From Motacilla alba alba (taxonomy: Eukaryota; Chordata; Aves; Passeriformes; Motacillidae): 64,000 nucleotides of DNA. The DNA lies in NCBI RefSeq assembly GCF_015832195.1, contig NC_052026.1, positions 18,261,013 to 18,325,012 of the forward strand, given 5' to 3'. The translations under genes were made by a program, and so were the position numbers. Positions 47,561-59,730 of the stretch are shown one piece after another; position 1 is the stretch's first letter, and every line of letters begins with the position of its first letter. The notes under the pieces were generated by a model that searched no databases, had not been told where the DNA came from, and saw only the letters and a program-made list of their open reading frames with translations.

Positions 47561-50500
47561 GCTGGTATGAAAATTCACAGGAATGCCACAGGGATGACAG
47601 GTTTCCTCTTCACTGCTGGGAATCACAGGCACTGCTGGATGCCATCCTTCTCTTGGGAAATGTGTCAGGAGCATGGTGCCTTCCAAAAAATGGGCCAAAA
47701 TGTCAATTCCTACAAGAAATTTGCCACCCAGCCGAGCTGTCTCAACAGCAGTGGCTTTTCTACACCTTGTGGCTGTCCCTGATTTCAGCTGATGATCTCA
47801 GTGTTTCCGTGTGGGTCAGGAAAGGTGTGATCCCATTCCCCAAGGCAGCTCCAGCCCTGCCACAGGAGATCTGCTCCCCATCGGGAAGCAAGGAAGTGCC
47901 TGAGCTATGCCCAGCCCTCCTAGGGGAATTCTTTGCCACCTCAGCTGCCCATTCCTAGAAACTCTATTGTCAGGGTAGTCCTGAGAGCTCTGTGGATCTT
48001 GGAGAGGCTCAGAGCCATTTTCTGCTGCAGCCCCTTGGAACAGCTCCGTGTTCCTGCAATCTCCATTACAACACAATAACAGGAAACGTTTCAGTGGCCT
48101 CTGCAGTACTTGGCATATAATTTCACTTTAATGCTCATATTGTTCGAGCATTAATAAAACTGGGAACTGTGATATAATTAAATCCATTCTTCCCACAGAG
48201 AAATGACTGTCTGAGCTAGTGGCAAGAGCAGCAGACTCACAAGTCGCCTGGAGAAGAGAGAGCATTCCCTTGCCAAGGCACAGCGGACACGTGCTTGGGT
48301 TTACATCCCTCTGAAGAAAAAGAGCTCCAGTTGAGAGCTGGAGACCTCTGGTACCTCTGGATCCAGAGCTGCCAGATTTTATTGCTTGAGCTCTGAGATT
48401 ATCCCGTTAGACCCGAGGATAAACCGTTCTCACTCGGCGCGAGCTGAGAGACCAAATATCTGATAGTGCCACAGCTCATTTGAACCAGCTGGGCTACAAT
48501 CTGGAATTTCCATTGGAGGGGCAGGACTGGGGAGATGGCAGCCTGGAATTCTCTGTGCAGCACTGAACCTGTGGATTCTGAGGCTTGTTGCCGCCACCTG
48601 CACCATCTCACCTGCAGATGCTCCAGGTGTGCACACACATTCCAGGCTCCCATCCAGCCTCTAGCTAAGCTCATTCTCTTTCCTTTCCCTTTTTCAATTT
48701 AAAACTCAAATTTTCCTCCTCTCTTACACACAAGGAAAATAGGAATTCTGGATCCAGTATCAGTTTAAATAAATTTACACCAAGAGATATCTCACTGATC
48801 ACAACCTCCTCCATTGACTTTTGGTGGATTTGGGGTTTCATGCTGAAGTTCTGGTGAAAAAAATGGCCTTGATTAATTCAAGTTTATTATTGATTTCTGC
48901 TCCCTGGGGTTTCAGGATGCAGCCATTTCACAGGATGTCATCCCAAACCTTTCCTTAAAGTGCCAACATCTGCCTTGGTTGGCAGTTGATCCAGTCAGGA
49001 ACCAAATTCATCTCTGGTTTAAGCAGGGCAGATATTTTAGATCACCACATCATCATCATCATGGCTGCGGAGTTGGAAGAACGTTTTCTTTGGTGGCAGC
49101 CAGTTGGAAACCTGCAGAACAGCACAGAGTGTATTTTCAAACAGCCTAAGAGATCAAAAAAAGACAAGTTCGTCCTGTTCTTGATGGGGATTCCAAGAGG
49201 AACCCGGGCGCTTCTCCTGCCGTCGCTGTGAACTTCGTGCGCCGCGAAGTCACGGAATTGGAAGTGGGGGGAAAGATCAGAGGTTAAGGAGCTCAGATTT
49301 CTCCCCAGCATGACCTTATCTCGGTGGCAACTGGGTTCTCATGATGTGCTGCTGTGTTCTCACAAGGAGGAGCCTCCCCCGGCCACAGAAGGGTGTCTGA
49401 GGCCAGCAAAGCCAGGGCTGCTCCCGGCGGTGCCTTTGAAAGGTTCCCCTGCCTGGCAGTTACAAGATACTGTACTTAAAATGTCAAATCAGGCAATCTG
49501 TTCTGAAAGGAAAATTACAACAGCAATCACAGCCCTCGATTTCCTCGTGGAGCACAGGCAAAATGATGAAAATCGTTTGGCCACCCAGGGCCTTAATGTT
49601 GGAGTGCCAGGTCAAGGAAAGCTCCAGCAATTAGCCTGCTGTGCTAATGACATGCCTGTTTGATATAGGAGCTGAATAGCACCCCTGATTGCCCATAATA
49701 TGATTATGCACATTTTGGGTTGCTTAAAAAAAAAAATTAAAAAAAAAAAATTTGATGCCTTGGAAAAATAGAATCTCATTTCTCTGGTATTTCTGAAAGA
49801 CCTCTGTTTCCTGAAAAGCCAAGGGCAGGTTTCAGCTCCTTAGGTTTCCACGAGTTATTAGATTCACTCCCTGACCTACCTTTAATGAGGAGAAGATGTC
49901 ATTGTTGGGAAAGATATTAAAATACAGTAGCATGGGAACCCTGTCCCATCACAAAGCTGTCATAATTCAAGGGGTCTGTTTCTCTTCATGCACCATTAAA
50001 AAGAAAAAATAAATAAGGTGAAAGACGATTGCTCCAGGTTGGATATCCTTAACAATCCAGTCACTGAATACACAAGTTAAATTCTGGTGGTGAAAAAACA
50101 TTCTCTTTCCTCTCCCTTCTAGTTTTGTTCTTTTAAAAGTCAGATTTTTGTCTGATCTGCCATTTCTGAAAAGTTCAAACACATTTTTATTTCATTTTTG
50201 TTTTCCTTCTCGTTGGGAATAAAATGGATGGTGTTGAGTGAGGCAGGAGCAGGATTAGACTGAAACTGTCCCAAAGGAAAATCCCTGCAGGGTCACCAAT
50301 CTGCCATGCTGGAGAATGGGATTTGCCACCAAATGGAACAAAAATAAACAGGAAAAAAACATTTATTCCCATGGAGACACAGCCAAAACACACCAAGGGA
50401 AAAAATTGTTACTGGGAGGATGTGTCCAAAAGACACCCAAACACTCATGACCAGAAGTTTGGTTGTTGGTGATAAATTGAATTAATGTCCCAGGTAAAGC

Positions 50501-52090
50501 AGTCTAAAAATCTGAGCACAACCAGCCCAAGATACCCAGCACTCCTGCAGGACATGGGGACGAAGAAAGCAGTGACATATCCGAGGTTGGAGCAGCACAA
50601 ATTTGAGAGGATAAAGAAAGTGGAAAAAGAATATCCCAGACCGAATTCAATATTTGGGCTGGGAGGAGATCAGGCTTCTTTTAAGGCAGAGGTGTTTGGA
50701 TATTCCAGCCTGTGGGACCATCACTCTCCATGAGAGCTTGGAGAGTTTGGGACAAAACCAAAAACAAAACAGCATGACCTGCACCCAGTGCCCACTCTGG
50801 GAGCACCTCGGGGGCTCCAGCTCGGGGCATTCCAGCTTTTCTTCCTTGGCATTCTGTTCCTGACAGTCTAATCTCAGGCAGGATATTTATTGACATTTTA
50901 AAAAAAAAGCAAATCCCCTCTTTGGAAAGAGGAAAGGGAAATCTCGAGGTGGCTCATGCCGTGGGTCTGGGGACAAAGGCTGCTTGTGTCTCACAAGCTC
51001 CAGCAGGATCTCAAATGATACTTTCTGGATTCCCAAGGAGAGGAGTGGGAGCTTGGGAAAGCTCCTGAGTGTCTTCATGCATATTCAGGATTTCTCTTTG
51101 TTTTCTGATGAAGGGATAGGCTCTGTCCTTAGACTTGTGAACAGTCCCTTGACACCAGCCCTGGAGATTTTTGGTTTTTAATTAGGCAAGCCTGGAATTA
51201 CTTGAATTTGGACCCGGTAGCTAGCCTTGGTTTAAAAGGAGGTTTAACCTAAAAGGAAGTGTAAATCTTATATGAATTTGCTTCTGCTCCTTGAAAGTTT
51301 TTTTCATCCAAAACCTTTTCTTTCTTTCCATTTCTCCCTTCATTTCTGCTGCTCCTGGGGATTATCAAGAGACTTTGTCAAAAGAAGGGGAAGAAAATTT
51401 TTTAAGCATTTTGTACTGGGCTTGGAGCTGATTTTGAGATGTTTGAGTTATATCTGTACCCCCTGCTCCACTTCTGAGATGTGGCACTGGCTGCTGCTGC
51501 ACCCCTGCTTTCCCTGGGGTGCTGTGCCAGCTCCAAAGCCACGGGATGAGTTTGTGCTTCTGTCCCAGCTCTGGATGAAACCAACCCCTCGCCTCCCCTC
51601 CAGCCCAGCAAGGTCCCACCACTCCATCAGCAAGGAAAGGCTTCCCAAACCACCCCAACACCGAGGGAGGACCAAAACAGAGGCAAAAGGAGGATCAGTC
51701 AAACCTCAAAATGAACTTTAACAAGAAGAATGAGCAGGAAAAGTTAATCAAAACCACACCAAGTCCTTGGCATTGCTGATCTGCTCTGTGGTGAGATGCA
51801 GAAATGACCAAAAACTGCTTTTTTCTATTTTTTAAAAGACTTTGTACTAAAACATGGTCACTCTTAATCAGAAAAAAAGTCTGCTGCTCTCTAATTTTAC
51901 AACCACAACATTTCAAATGTTGTTTTCCCATTTTTAATACTGTGGAGGGAAAAGAAAACAAAGATAAAGGTGTGGAAATACAATTAATTCACACTTCTAT
52001 CAGTTCCCTGTTCTCACTGCTTGAAAGAGCTTTAAATATTTACAGATTTTCACATACTGCACTTTCCTACTCTAGTCACACAAATGGACA

Positions 52091-52096
<6 letters not shown>
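47561..52096. other. Unique non-coding sequence
   Basis: No gene or transposon is recognised. A-rich runs lie at 49726-49750. CpG-containing GC-rich patches lie at 48435-48450 and 49203-49255, the latter with ACTTCG/CGAAGT 6-bp arms. Open frames of up to 149 codons (51272-51721 plus) overlap minus-strand frames and have no domain. Confidence 0.5.

Positions 52097-52149
<53 letters not shown>
52097..52149. repeat. (AT)26 dinucleotide microsatellite
   Basis: 53 nt of perfect alternating A and T. Such runs are self-complementary and prone to cruciform formation and length change. Confidence 0.98.
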
Positions 52150-52152
<3 letters not shown>

Positions 52153-53248
52153 GATTTTACTTATCCAGTTTCCCTCCTTGAAATCTGCAGTCCGTCATTA
52201 GTGAGTTACAGAAGGATAAATTGAAATTCAGACCGGCAAAATTGAATTGAAAAGTCTCAGCTACAATTTGTCCAAAGCAACATGTTTTATAATTATTTTG
52301 TCCTTCCCTACTAATGACTTTCTGACTCTTTCCATCCCCTGGGTACCCAAGGGATATTCAGCATTATCTGTGCACATCAATAATTTTTATGGGACATGTG
52401 TTTTCACTTTGTAGCAGACTTTTTTCATTGCCTAAAAGTAGCAAATAAAGCTCTAATAAAAATTGATGCTTGTGTCCCTTCAACACCAGGTATAGGTTTT
52501 CCAGCCAGCCATAGGATTTCATGTTGCAATCCAGATTGCTGCTGTTCCTGGTTCTCCACACAGCCAGGAAAATAAAATCAGGCTGTTGAGGCTTTGGAAG
52601 GGAAAATAAAATCAACCAGCAAATATTTGGAGAAGAGTAATTTGGGGAATATTAGATAAACTTTCTTTCCTTACTTTAGTACAGGAAAATTATCTCTACT
52701 TCCAGTTTTTTCATATCCCTAATATTATTTCTGCATCTTCTGGGTCTCTGGTTTTTGCTGACTCATCTGCCATTTGAGACTTTTCCTATGTCTCTAACTC
52801 ACACATCCTTTATTCTCTTGGAATCTACTTTGGAGCCCTCAGCTCGCCCTGTGGGATTCATTTAGATTTTTAAAAAACACTCAAGCTCGCATGAAACCTC
52901 TTAGTCAATATTTAATTTCGACTCTCAGATGCAAAGACCCTCAAACCATTCTGATTTCCAAAGGAAAGGGGAAATATGGACCTGGAAAAGATTTTGCTGC
53001 TGCAAGAAGCCAGGAGGCTCTGCCTTGCAGGACAACACATCTCTGGATTCCTCCAGCTTTCATTGTCACTTAAAAATCCCAAAATCTGCAAAATTTCTCC
53101 CCTTCCTGCAAAAATAAAGCTGGAACGTCTCAGCCACCCCTCTGCAGGGTGCAACCTGGGAGTTGTCCTGCTGCTTTATCCTTCCTGAAGCCATAAATCC
53201 CCCCAGATGTCCCCAAATTCTGAGCCTTTCCTAGAGCAGAGCAAAAAT
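52150..53248. other. Unique non-coding sequence
   Basis: Nothing recognisable. Overlapping short open frames only. Confidence 0.5.
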
Positions 53249-53323
53249 TTCAATCAATGCCGCACTGGGATGAAATCAATCCCACAGTGGGATTTAAATC
53301 AATCCTTGTGCTGGGATTGATTT
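53249..53323. repeat. Three ~24-bp units forming consecutive hairpins
   Basis: Units starting near 53249, 53273 and 53296 share AATCAAT followed by a GGGAT end. Two perfect inverted repeats result. AATCCCAC and GTGGGATT pair with a 1-nt loop (53278-53294), and AAATCAATCC and GGATTGATTT pair with an 8-nt loop (53296-53323). Confidence 0.88.
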
Positions 53324-53681
53324 GAATGAAGGGTATCAAATGGCACGAGCCACTCCAGGAGCCATGGGGAGCTCAGAGGAGAGGAGCTGCATTAGGAGGC
53401 TGGATTATGTTCTCCATGATGTCCAGGGAACATCACCAGGGCCAAAATCTCCCAGCATTTCCACCCCAGGAGTCTTTGTGACCTCCAGAGGGTCTCACAC
53501 CACTCACAGCCCCAAAGGAAAGGGCTCCTCATGCATTTGGACCCTGTCTTCCCCTTTTCCTCATAGGTATTTGGGGTTTTGGGATGCTTTTGGCATGATT
53601 TTTGGGATATTCTTCAGTGGGTTTTCCCCACGTGTCTGACAACTTTTGGTTCTCTTGAAACTCTTCAGTTTGAGATTTTTT
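53324..53681. other. Unique spacer between two minisatellites
   Basis: Nothing recognisable. Confidence 0.5.
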
Positions 53682-53876
53682 AGGCTCATCTCTCTTCTCC
53701 CCTTCCCTGTGCCTGTGTTTGAAGGGAAATGAATCCTCTAGGTTATTTAGGCTCATCTCTCTTCTCTTCTTCCCTGTGCCTGTGTTTGAAGGGAAATGAA
53801 TCCTCTAGGTTATTCAGGCTCATCTCTCTTCTCTTCTTCCCTGTGCCTGTGTTGAAGGGAAATGAAATCCTGTTTA
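53682..53876. repeat. 67-bp minisatellite, about 2.9 copies
   Basis: Units start with AGGCTCATCTCTCTTCTC at 53682, 53749 and 53816, an exact 67-bp spacing. Units 1 and 2 differ at very few positions. Unit 3 has lost one T, gained an A and decays at its end. The low divergence suggests a recent origin. Open frames across it merely repeat a short peptide. Confidence 0.97.
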
Positions 53877-56287
53877 ATGTCAGGGACACACCTAAAGCTC
53901 TGCTTGGTGCCCAGCAGAGGCTCGCTGGGGAGCTTTGATCCACAACATGCTCTGTCCCTCCAGTTCTCTCACCTTTTAATCCTATTCATCCCCATAAAAG
54001 CACCAGCCCAAGCTGCTGCTCCAGCCAAGGGCCCTTTCCAGGCTCTGACAGGGCTGGAAGTTGTAATGGAGACACAGATCAACACCTCAGCTCGCTCTTG
54101 ATCTACTCCTGATCTGCTCCAGGGTTTCTGCCAGGGACACAGGCAGGCACAGGACATTGCAGCAATACCTGTCTGCCCTCCTGGAACAGCAGAGCCGTGG
54201 CCCTGCAGGAGCCTGCAGCTTGCCCTGAAGGCCTGGAGCAAACCCATTACCACCGGGGCTCCCCTTCATCACAACTTAACAGCTTTTTATGGATTTGTCT
54301 TGGAGCGGAGTTCAAGTGCTCCAAAAGCAGTGATGTCCTGCCAGTGATTTAACTGGAACCTCAGACAAAAATGTTCCCTTTGCTCTCGGCTCCAGCCTGT
54401 GGACCAGGGATGTGTTTCTTTTTAACAGAAACACCTTTTTTCCCCCCCAAAATATCCCCGGAGAAAAAGCAGACAAACCTGCTGTGAGTACTTTGCATGT
54501 GGTTTTTGCAAACCTGGGACAGTGAGATGGGCAGGATTCACTCCGAGCAGGACTTGGCACCAAGGAAATTTTGCAGCTTTTTAAAAATAGGACCAAGAAA
54601 TTCACACCAAAGGCTGCGCTTACTGGAAACCAGTCCCTGAGGGGCAAAATCCTGGTGGTTCCTGCTGGATTTTTACAAGCCAGGTGTGCTGGCAGGAAAC
54701 CTGCAGTGGTCCTGTGAGGCAGGTAGCCTGACAGCTTCTCTCCATCACATCTTTAACGGTTCATGGAGTGTCTCCAGGCCCAAGGAATTTTGCTCCAGGC
54801 ATCCTGGTCCTCTCTGGAGGTTGCAGACTTTGAACAGGGTGTAGGGCATGGAGCATCCAGGCTGTCCCTCATTCCCAGTTCAGAGGAGCAGGACAGCACA
54901 AAAAAGATCAGGAGCTGTAGGTAACAGGAGTCAGAAGGGTGATTTATGTGGCCAGGGACAGGTTTCTGAGTGATCACAAAAGACATCACTTCTTGGGGAT
55001 CAGAGATGAAACAAAAGAGTGCAAAGAGGCAAATGCCAAAGGAAAAGCCTGACCAGAAGGTCTGGGATGGGGAAAAAGAGCTGGAGGAAGCAAGGAGCAG
55101 CAGTGACCCCACACCTCTGTCCATCACACAGCCCCATCCTGGCCCATCAAGCCCTCATGTCCTGCCATGGGAGGTGCTGAGCACCCCTGTCCCAGCACAC
55201 CACAACACCCAGCAATAAACAGCACCATAAAACATGCCCAGATTTGGGTTTTTTTCCTATTGCCTAAGGATAAAAAAAACCCTTTAAAATTAAAAAAAAA
55301 CCCAACATTTGGGGTTTATGCTCTTTCCACTCCCTCCTAACAAAGAGCTGTTTCTTTCCCATTTTTCAGGGGGATGTTGGGAAACTTTTGGAGTTTGCAG
55401 GTCTGAGCGAGGGCGAGCATCTCCTCTTTTCCTGCCGGCGACAAGGGCAGCAGTGATCTAATGAAATGTACATGTTCTAAGTGGGGCTTCTTCATTTGGA
55501 AACACTTGCCAGAGCTCCATAAATGGGACTCCTTCTTTTCTGACCCTTTGCCCTACTTCAAATGAGCTTTTAAACCCTTTGGAAAACATGCGGTTTTGCT
55601 TTCAACTGCATTAACGCTCATAATGTGTTATTTTGGCTCTCCTCGGACATTCAGGTTGAAGGCCCAGATTTCAGAGATTTCGCCTGGCAATGTTGACAAG
55701 CAAGCCCTACTCATCAGGCACCCAAGTCAGCTTCTTTGAAAAGCTCTGTTAGCTCAGCTGTATTTTTCTTTGTACACCCAAATCCTTCTGGCCGTGACAG
55801 GAGGCTCCGCGCTCCACACGCTCCACACAGCTCGTACATAAAGCCCCGAGTGTCCACACGGACGGTGTCAGGACTCACCTGGGCTTTACAAGGCACTAAA
55901 GAAAATACTGGTGGCATCTTGCCCTGCTGGCAGCCCTCCCAAAATCCCCCAGCTCGGTCCCAGTGCCAGCAGGGACAAAGGCGGTGTGTGCCGGAGCTCG
56001 GCGGCGCTGCCCACCTTCTCCACCCTCGGTATTTATTCAGCTTTGTGCCATGAGAATTTGAATTTTAAAAGAGGGTTTCTGCAGCTGGAGGGAGCCCAGG
56101 CTGGGAATAAAAAGGGAGAGGGGCAGAAAGGGCAGGAAATTTCTGTGCTGTGCAGGGATGGCTTCCTCCCGCAGATCCCCTGTGCGGGAGTTCTGCGAGT
56201 GGCCTGTCCGCAGATATCCTGTGCATAAGGAAATTTTCCACTCCTATTTAGTGGCTGCCTGGTGGATTTCAATTCCACGGAGATGGA
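53877..56287. other. Unique non-coding sequence
   Basis: No gene or transposon is recognised. Small GC-rich patches with CpG lie at 55425-55445 and 55978-56010. Open frames of up to 124 codons have no domain. Confidence 0.5.
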
Positions 56288-56376
56288 TTCACAGAATCAT
56301 CTAGGTTGGAAAAGACCTTTAAGATCATTGAGTCCGACCATTAACACTGCCAAGTCCACCCCAAACCCACATCCAC
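56288..56376 (-). mobile_element. Short CR1 LINE 3' end
   Basis: Reverse-oriented CR1 tail end: 'TTCACAGAATCATCTAGGTT', 'GGAAAAGACCTTTAAGATCA', 'GAGTCCGACCATTAACACTG' and 'CCAAGTCCACC'. It belongs to the same subtype as the copy at 36168. A- and C-rich low complexity (56381-56408) follows its truncated end. Confidence 0.92.
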
Positions 56377-59300
56377 AGAAAATTAAAAAAAAACACAACC
56401 CCCCCCAATCAAACCCCAAAAATCACCAGTTGCAGACAAAATTATATATTTTTAAATTCTTTCTCACTATCTAGAACCAACTGGTTTTGAGCATCTGCTT
56501 CCTTAACACGTGCAGAAACCCTTGCTAATAAATAATTTCTGATGAATTTAAAGTTATGCAATGTAGCTTAACCACCTGATTTCATGTTTTGTTCATAATA
56601 ATTTCATTCACAATAACCTTTAAGCACTGATTTGTGACAGATAAGTGTTTTACTGTAAAGCATCAGAAAATCATTTTGTGGTAAATACATTTTGACCTGA
56701 ATTATCTAAACAATGTTTTTGGGAGGGAGTACTGAATTTATTCACCCCACACTGAAAAAAAAATCTATCCCAGTGGTAAAATTACAGCCTCATCTCCCTT
56801 GTCTCCTGTTACAAAGAGCAGAGGGATTTTAGTTCCTCCAAAAATGGCTCTGAGCAGCCACGATCTGGACGTGGGGTATTTTTGCTGAACTATTTTATCA
56901 GCTTTGGTGAGGGATCTCCCATTTCTCTTTGCTAACTTCCACTCCCACCAACAGGCTGCATCTGATTTCCCAGCCCCCCTTCCTCTGGGCATCCCAGGGC
57001 AGCCACAAAGCATCACCAACTGAAAGAAATGCAGCAAAGAACAAGGTGACATCAAGTGTCTTTCTGTGACAACTTAAATCCAAGCTGTAGGTGATGGTCT
57101 GGCACATAAGGAAGTCACTTTCCTCAAAAATACCAACGTTTTATCCACCAAGAAATGGAAAAGGAGGAGGAAAAACCCTTGCCAGACCACATTTAGGGAG
57201 AAGCATCCCAGCATATAAATGTTTTTGGGTACGTGACCAGCTCTTTAAAAAGTTATGGTGGATTTTTCTCCAGGAAAGCTTTTCATTAAAGTCATATTTA
57301 TTTCTTTGGGCTTAAGTAATAACGTAAAGCACTCCTACTTCTTCTAACACACTATTAACAGCATAATTAATTCTCAGCAACAGGAAACAGAAACCTTTCT
57401 TCTTCACTTCATCATCTCAGAGTCAGACCTTCAGTCTTCTTCCAGGATCCCTATCAAACAGATGGCTTTTATACTCATAAACATGTTGAGCTCAATTTTC
57501 CTCCTGCTGAGTGAAAGATTCAAACAAACCAAACTTCCCTACTACTGCTAGGAAATTCCAAACATCTAGAAATACTTTTACAGATGTTCCTTGGCAAGTG
57601 ACTCTTCGAAATGTGTGTGGTTCGAAAAAGCCAAGCCCAAAGCAATGAATTTCACTGATGAAAATCGCTGATTAAAATAAAAATGAAGCGGGGGGAAAAG
57701 GAGGGAAGGATAGAAAATAAGAGAAGAAGCAGACTTTTAGCTGGATAACCCAGTTTGGGAGGCCTGGGACAAAGCATTTTGTAATTTCTATTTGTTTGTA
57801 AGATGGAACCTTTCAAGCTAAACTGGGTTGACTTTTTAATGAACAGTGTCCAAATTTCAAGACAGCCTTGGCAAATTTCTCGCTTCAGGGATGGGAGCCG
57901 GTGGTTCAACCACACTTGGAGCCTGAGCCAGGCCAATTTTTGGTGGTTAAGACTAATTTTAGAGGGTGAAATTTCAGGGATGCAAATCCATGCAAGATGG
58001 AATCCTCGCAGATACAAACAGCCCTGGTTATTTGCTGCTTTTGTGCAGAGCTCTGCTTGATTCAAGGTCTCTCTGTTGTCATGCTGTTCTCATTCCCATT
58101 TACAAGACATTTATCCTGTTAAATCCTAATCCCTGTGTACAACTAAGGCTGATCCACGAGTGGATAACTCTGTTGAATGCCAGGACAATAATCCAGATGT
58201 TTCACCTAGTAAATACATGAGATATTTTGCTGTCTGCCAAGCCTTGCCTTGGCAGGCAGAACCTTTGTTCTCTCACCGATGAACGCAGAGGAATTTCCAG
58301 GGGGATTTAGCAATGGAGGGAATGGATGAGAAGTGGGGAAAATTGAAGAAAGTCAGACTCAGATCCACACAGTCCTACTCTGACTGGGATCTCAGCAAAC
58401 AGAGCATTTTTAAAGGTATTTTCTGAAGGTGAAGTGGCATCCATGGGCGTGATTCTGGTGCAGTGAAATACCACAGCACCAACCCTCAACTGTTGGCTCC
58501 ATGAGGGAAATATATTTAATGAGGTTTGGAAACTTGGGATGCCACCACTTCTCCCCTCTCTTTTTCCAAGCATTAACTCTCCCCACAATTTTTTTCTCAT
58601 AATGGCTCTCTGGTTTGGTGGGTTTTCCAGCATTCTGCATTTTTCCTCTCCCCGAGTTCGTGTTCGTTACACATGAAACCATCTCCAGACCCCTGGGAAA
58701 AACCTCATAAAAATTCAGGAATTATATCATCTCCACGCTGTTTTTAAGGAAAAAACAATCTGGTTTTTTGGAAAGGCTCTAGTGAGCATTAGCAGCACTC
58801 TCTCCTCCACGCTCTGTGTGTGTCTGGTTACCTTGCCCTGAGCCAAACAGCTTCATTAAATCTCATTTAATCGCTGGCTGCGGTCAACTCTTGTGACTCC
58901 AACCCGAGCTGGAGCAGAAAATCCACAACCTCTGCACACAAAGCTCATCTCGTTGGGCCAATATTATTTTCATCTTCCTGAACATCATTGTCTGCCCCAA
59001 ACAACCAATTAGAGACACTGTTAGTTTTGGAAACAGCTCAACGAAGTGTGTGTGGATCAGACAAGTGCGGGACTTCAAACAGGCAGGCGTGTTTTTTGGC
59101 TAATATTGTCTGATAAGGCAGCATTATCTGCACCTTTTCCCTGAGCTGGCTCTCACCCTATTTGAAATAATTCTATTTTACAAGCTGGATGTCAACAGTA
59201 CCTGTTTATGGAAGGTGACACCGGCTCCCCCCTGCCGCTGGTGTTATCGATGAGGAAGCACTAAGTGGGCGTGTGAGTATTTTTAAAGTACACTGCAAAA

Positions 59301-59680
59301 AATAAAATAACAAGGGGGCCCCTGATTTATCCCTCTGCTAACAAAATAATGAGCCTGCCACCTACAAATGTGCTGCTCATCTGGACTGGCTTTTAGGAGA
59401 AATCTTTGTTTCTCCTCCCAAGAGAAAATATTGGGGGTCTCTTGGAAATTATACAGTTTATTTTCCTGGTGTTTGCTGGCTGGATTTCAACTACAAATTT
59501 TAGGTTCTTTTTTTGTTGTTGTTGTTTGCCTGCTATGACAAGTGCTGCTGGTGCTGCATTCTAGAGTGGGGGAAACAAATCATCATTTTCATCTCATTCT
59601 GGCTCTCCTCAATCCAGTCACTGGATGTCAGAACTAGTGAGAAATCAAGAACTTTTTGAGAGTGTCTGCACAAGAACCTT
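56377..59680. other. Unique non-coding sequence
   Basis: No gene or transposon is recognised. A purine-rich tract lies at 57678-57735. A short hairpin lies at 58234-58255 (CTGCCAAG and CTTGGCAG, 6-nt loop). Open frames of up to 137 codons overlap on both strands. Confidence 0.5.
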
Positions 59681-59730
59681 GATTTCCATATAAAATCTGT
59701 AATTTCCATATTAAAATTTCCATATTAAAA
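59681..59730. repeat. Short tandem repeat of ATTTCCATATTAAA
   Basis: Three imperfect copies of (A)ATTTCCATATTAAA, followed at 59732-59744 by the palindrome CCTTAATTTAAGG (6-bp arms, 1-nt loop). Confidence 0.88.

Noticed and set aside
49203..49255. GC-rich patch with ACTTCG/CGAAGT arms
   Set aside because: Arms of only 6 bp are common by chance, and the patch is too small for a CpG island.
50485..50733. 82-codon plus-strand frame rich in charged residues
   Set aside because: It looks mildly protein-like, but there is no recognised family, no good acceptor or donor, and no partner exon.
58234..58255. Hairpin that could be a microRNA precursor
   Set aside because: The 8-bp perfect stem is far too short for a microRNA hairpin, and the extended arms do not pair well.
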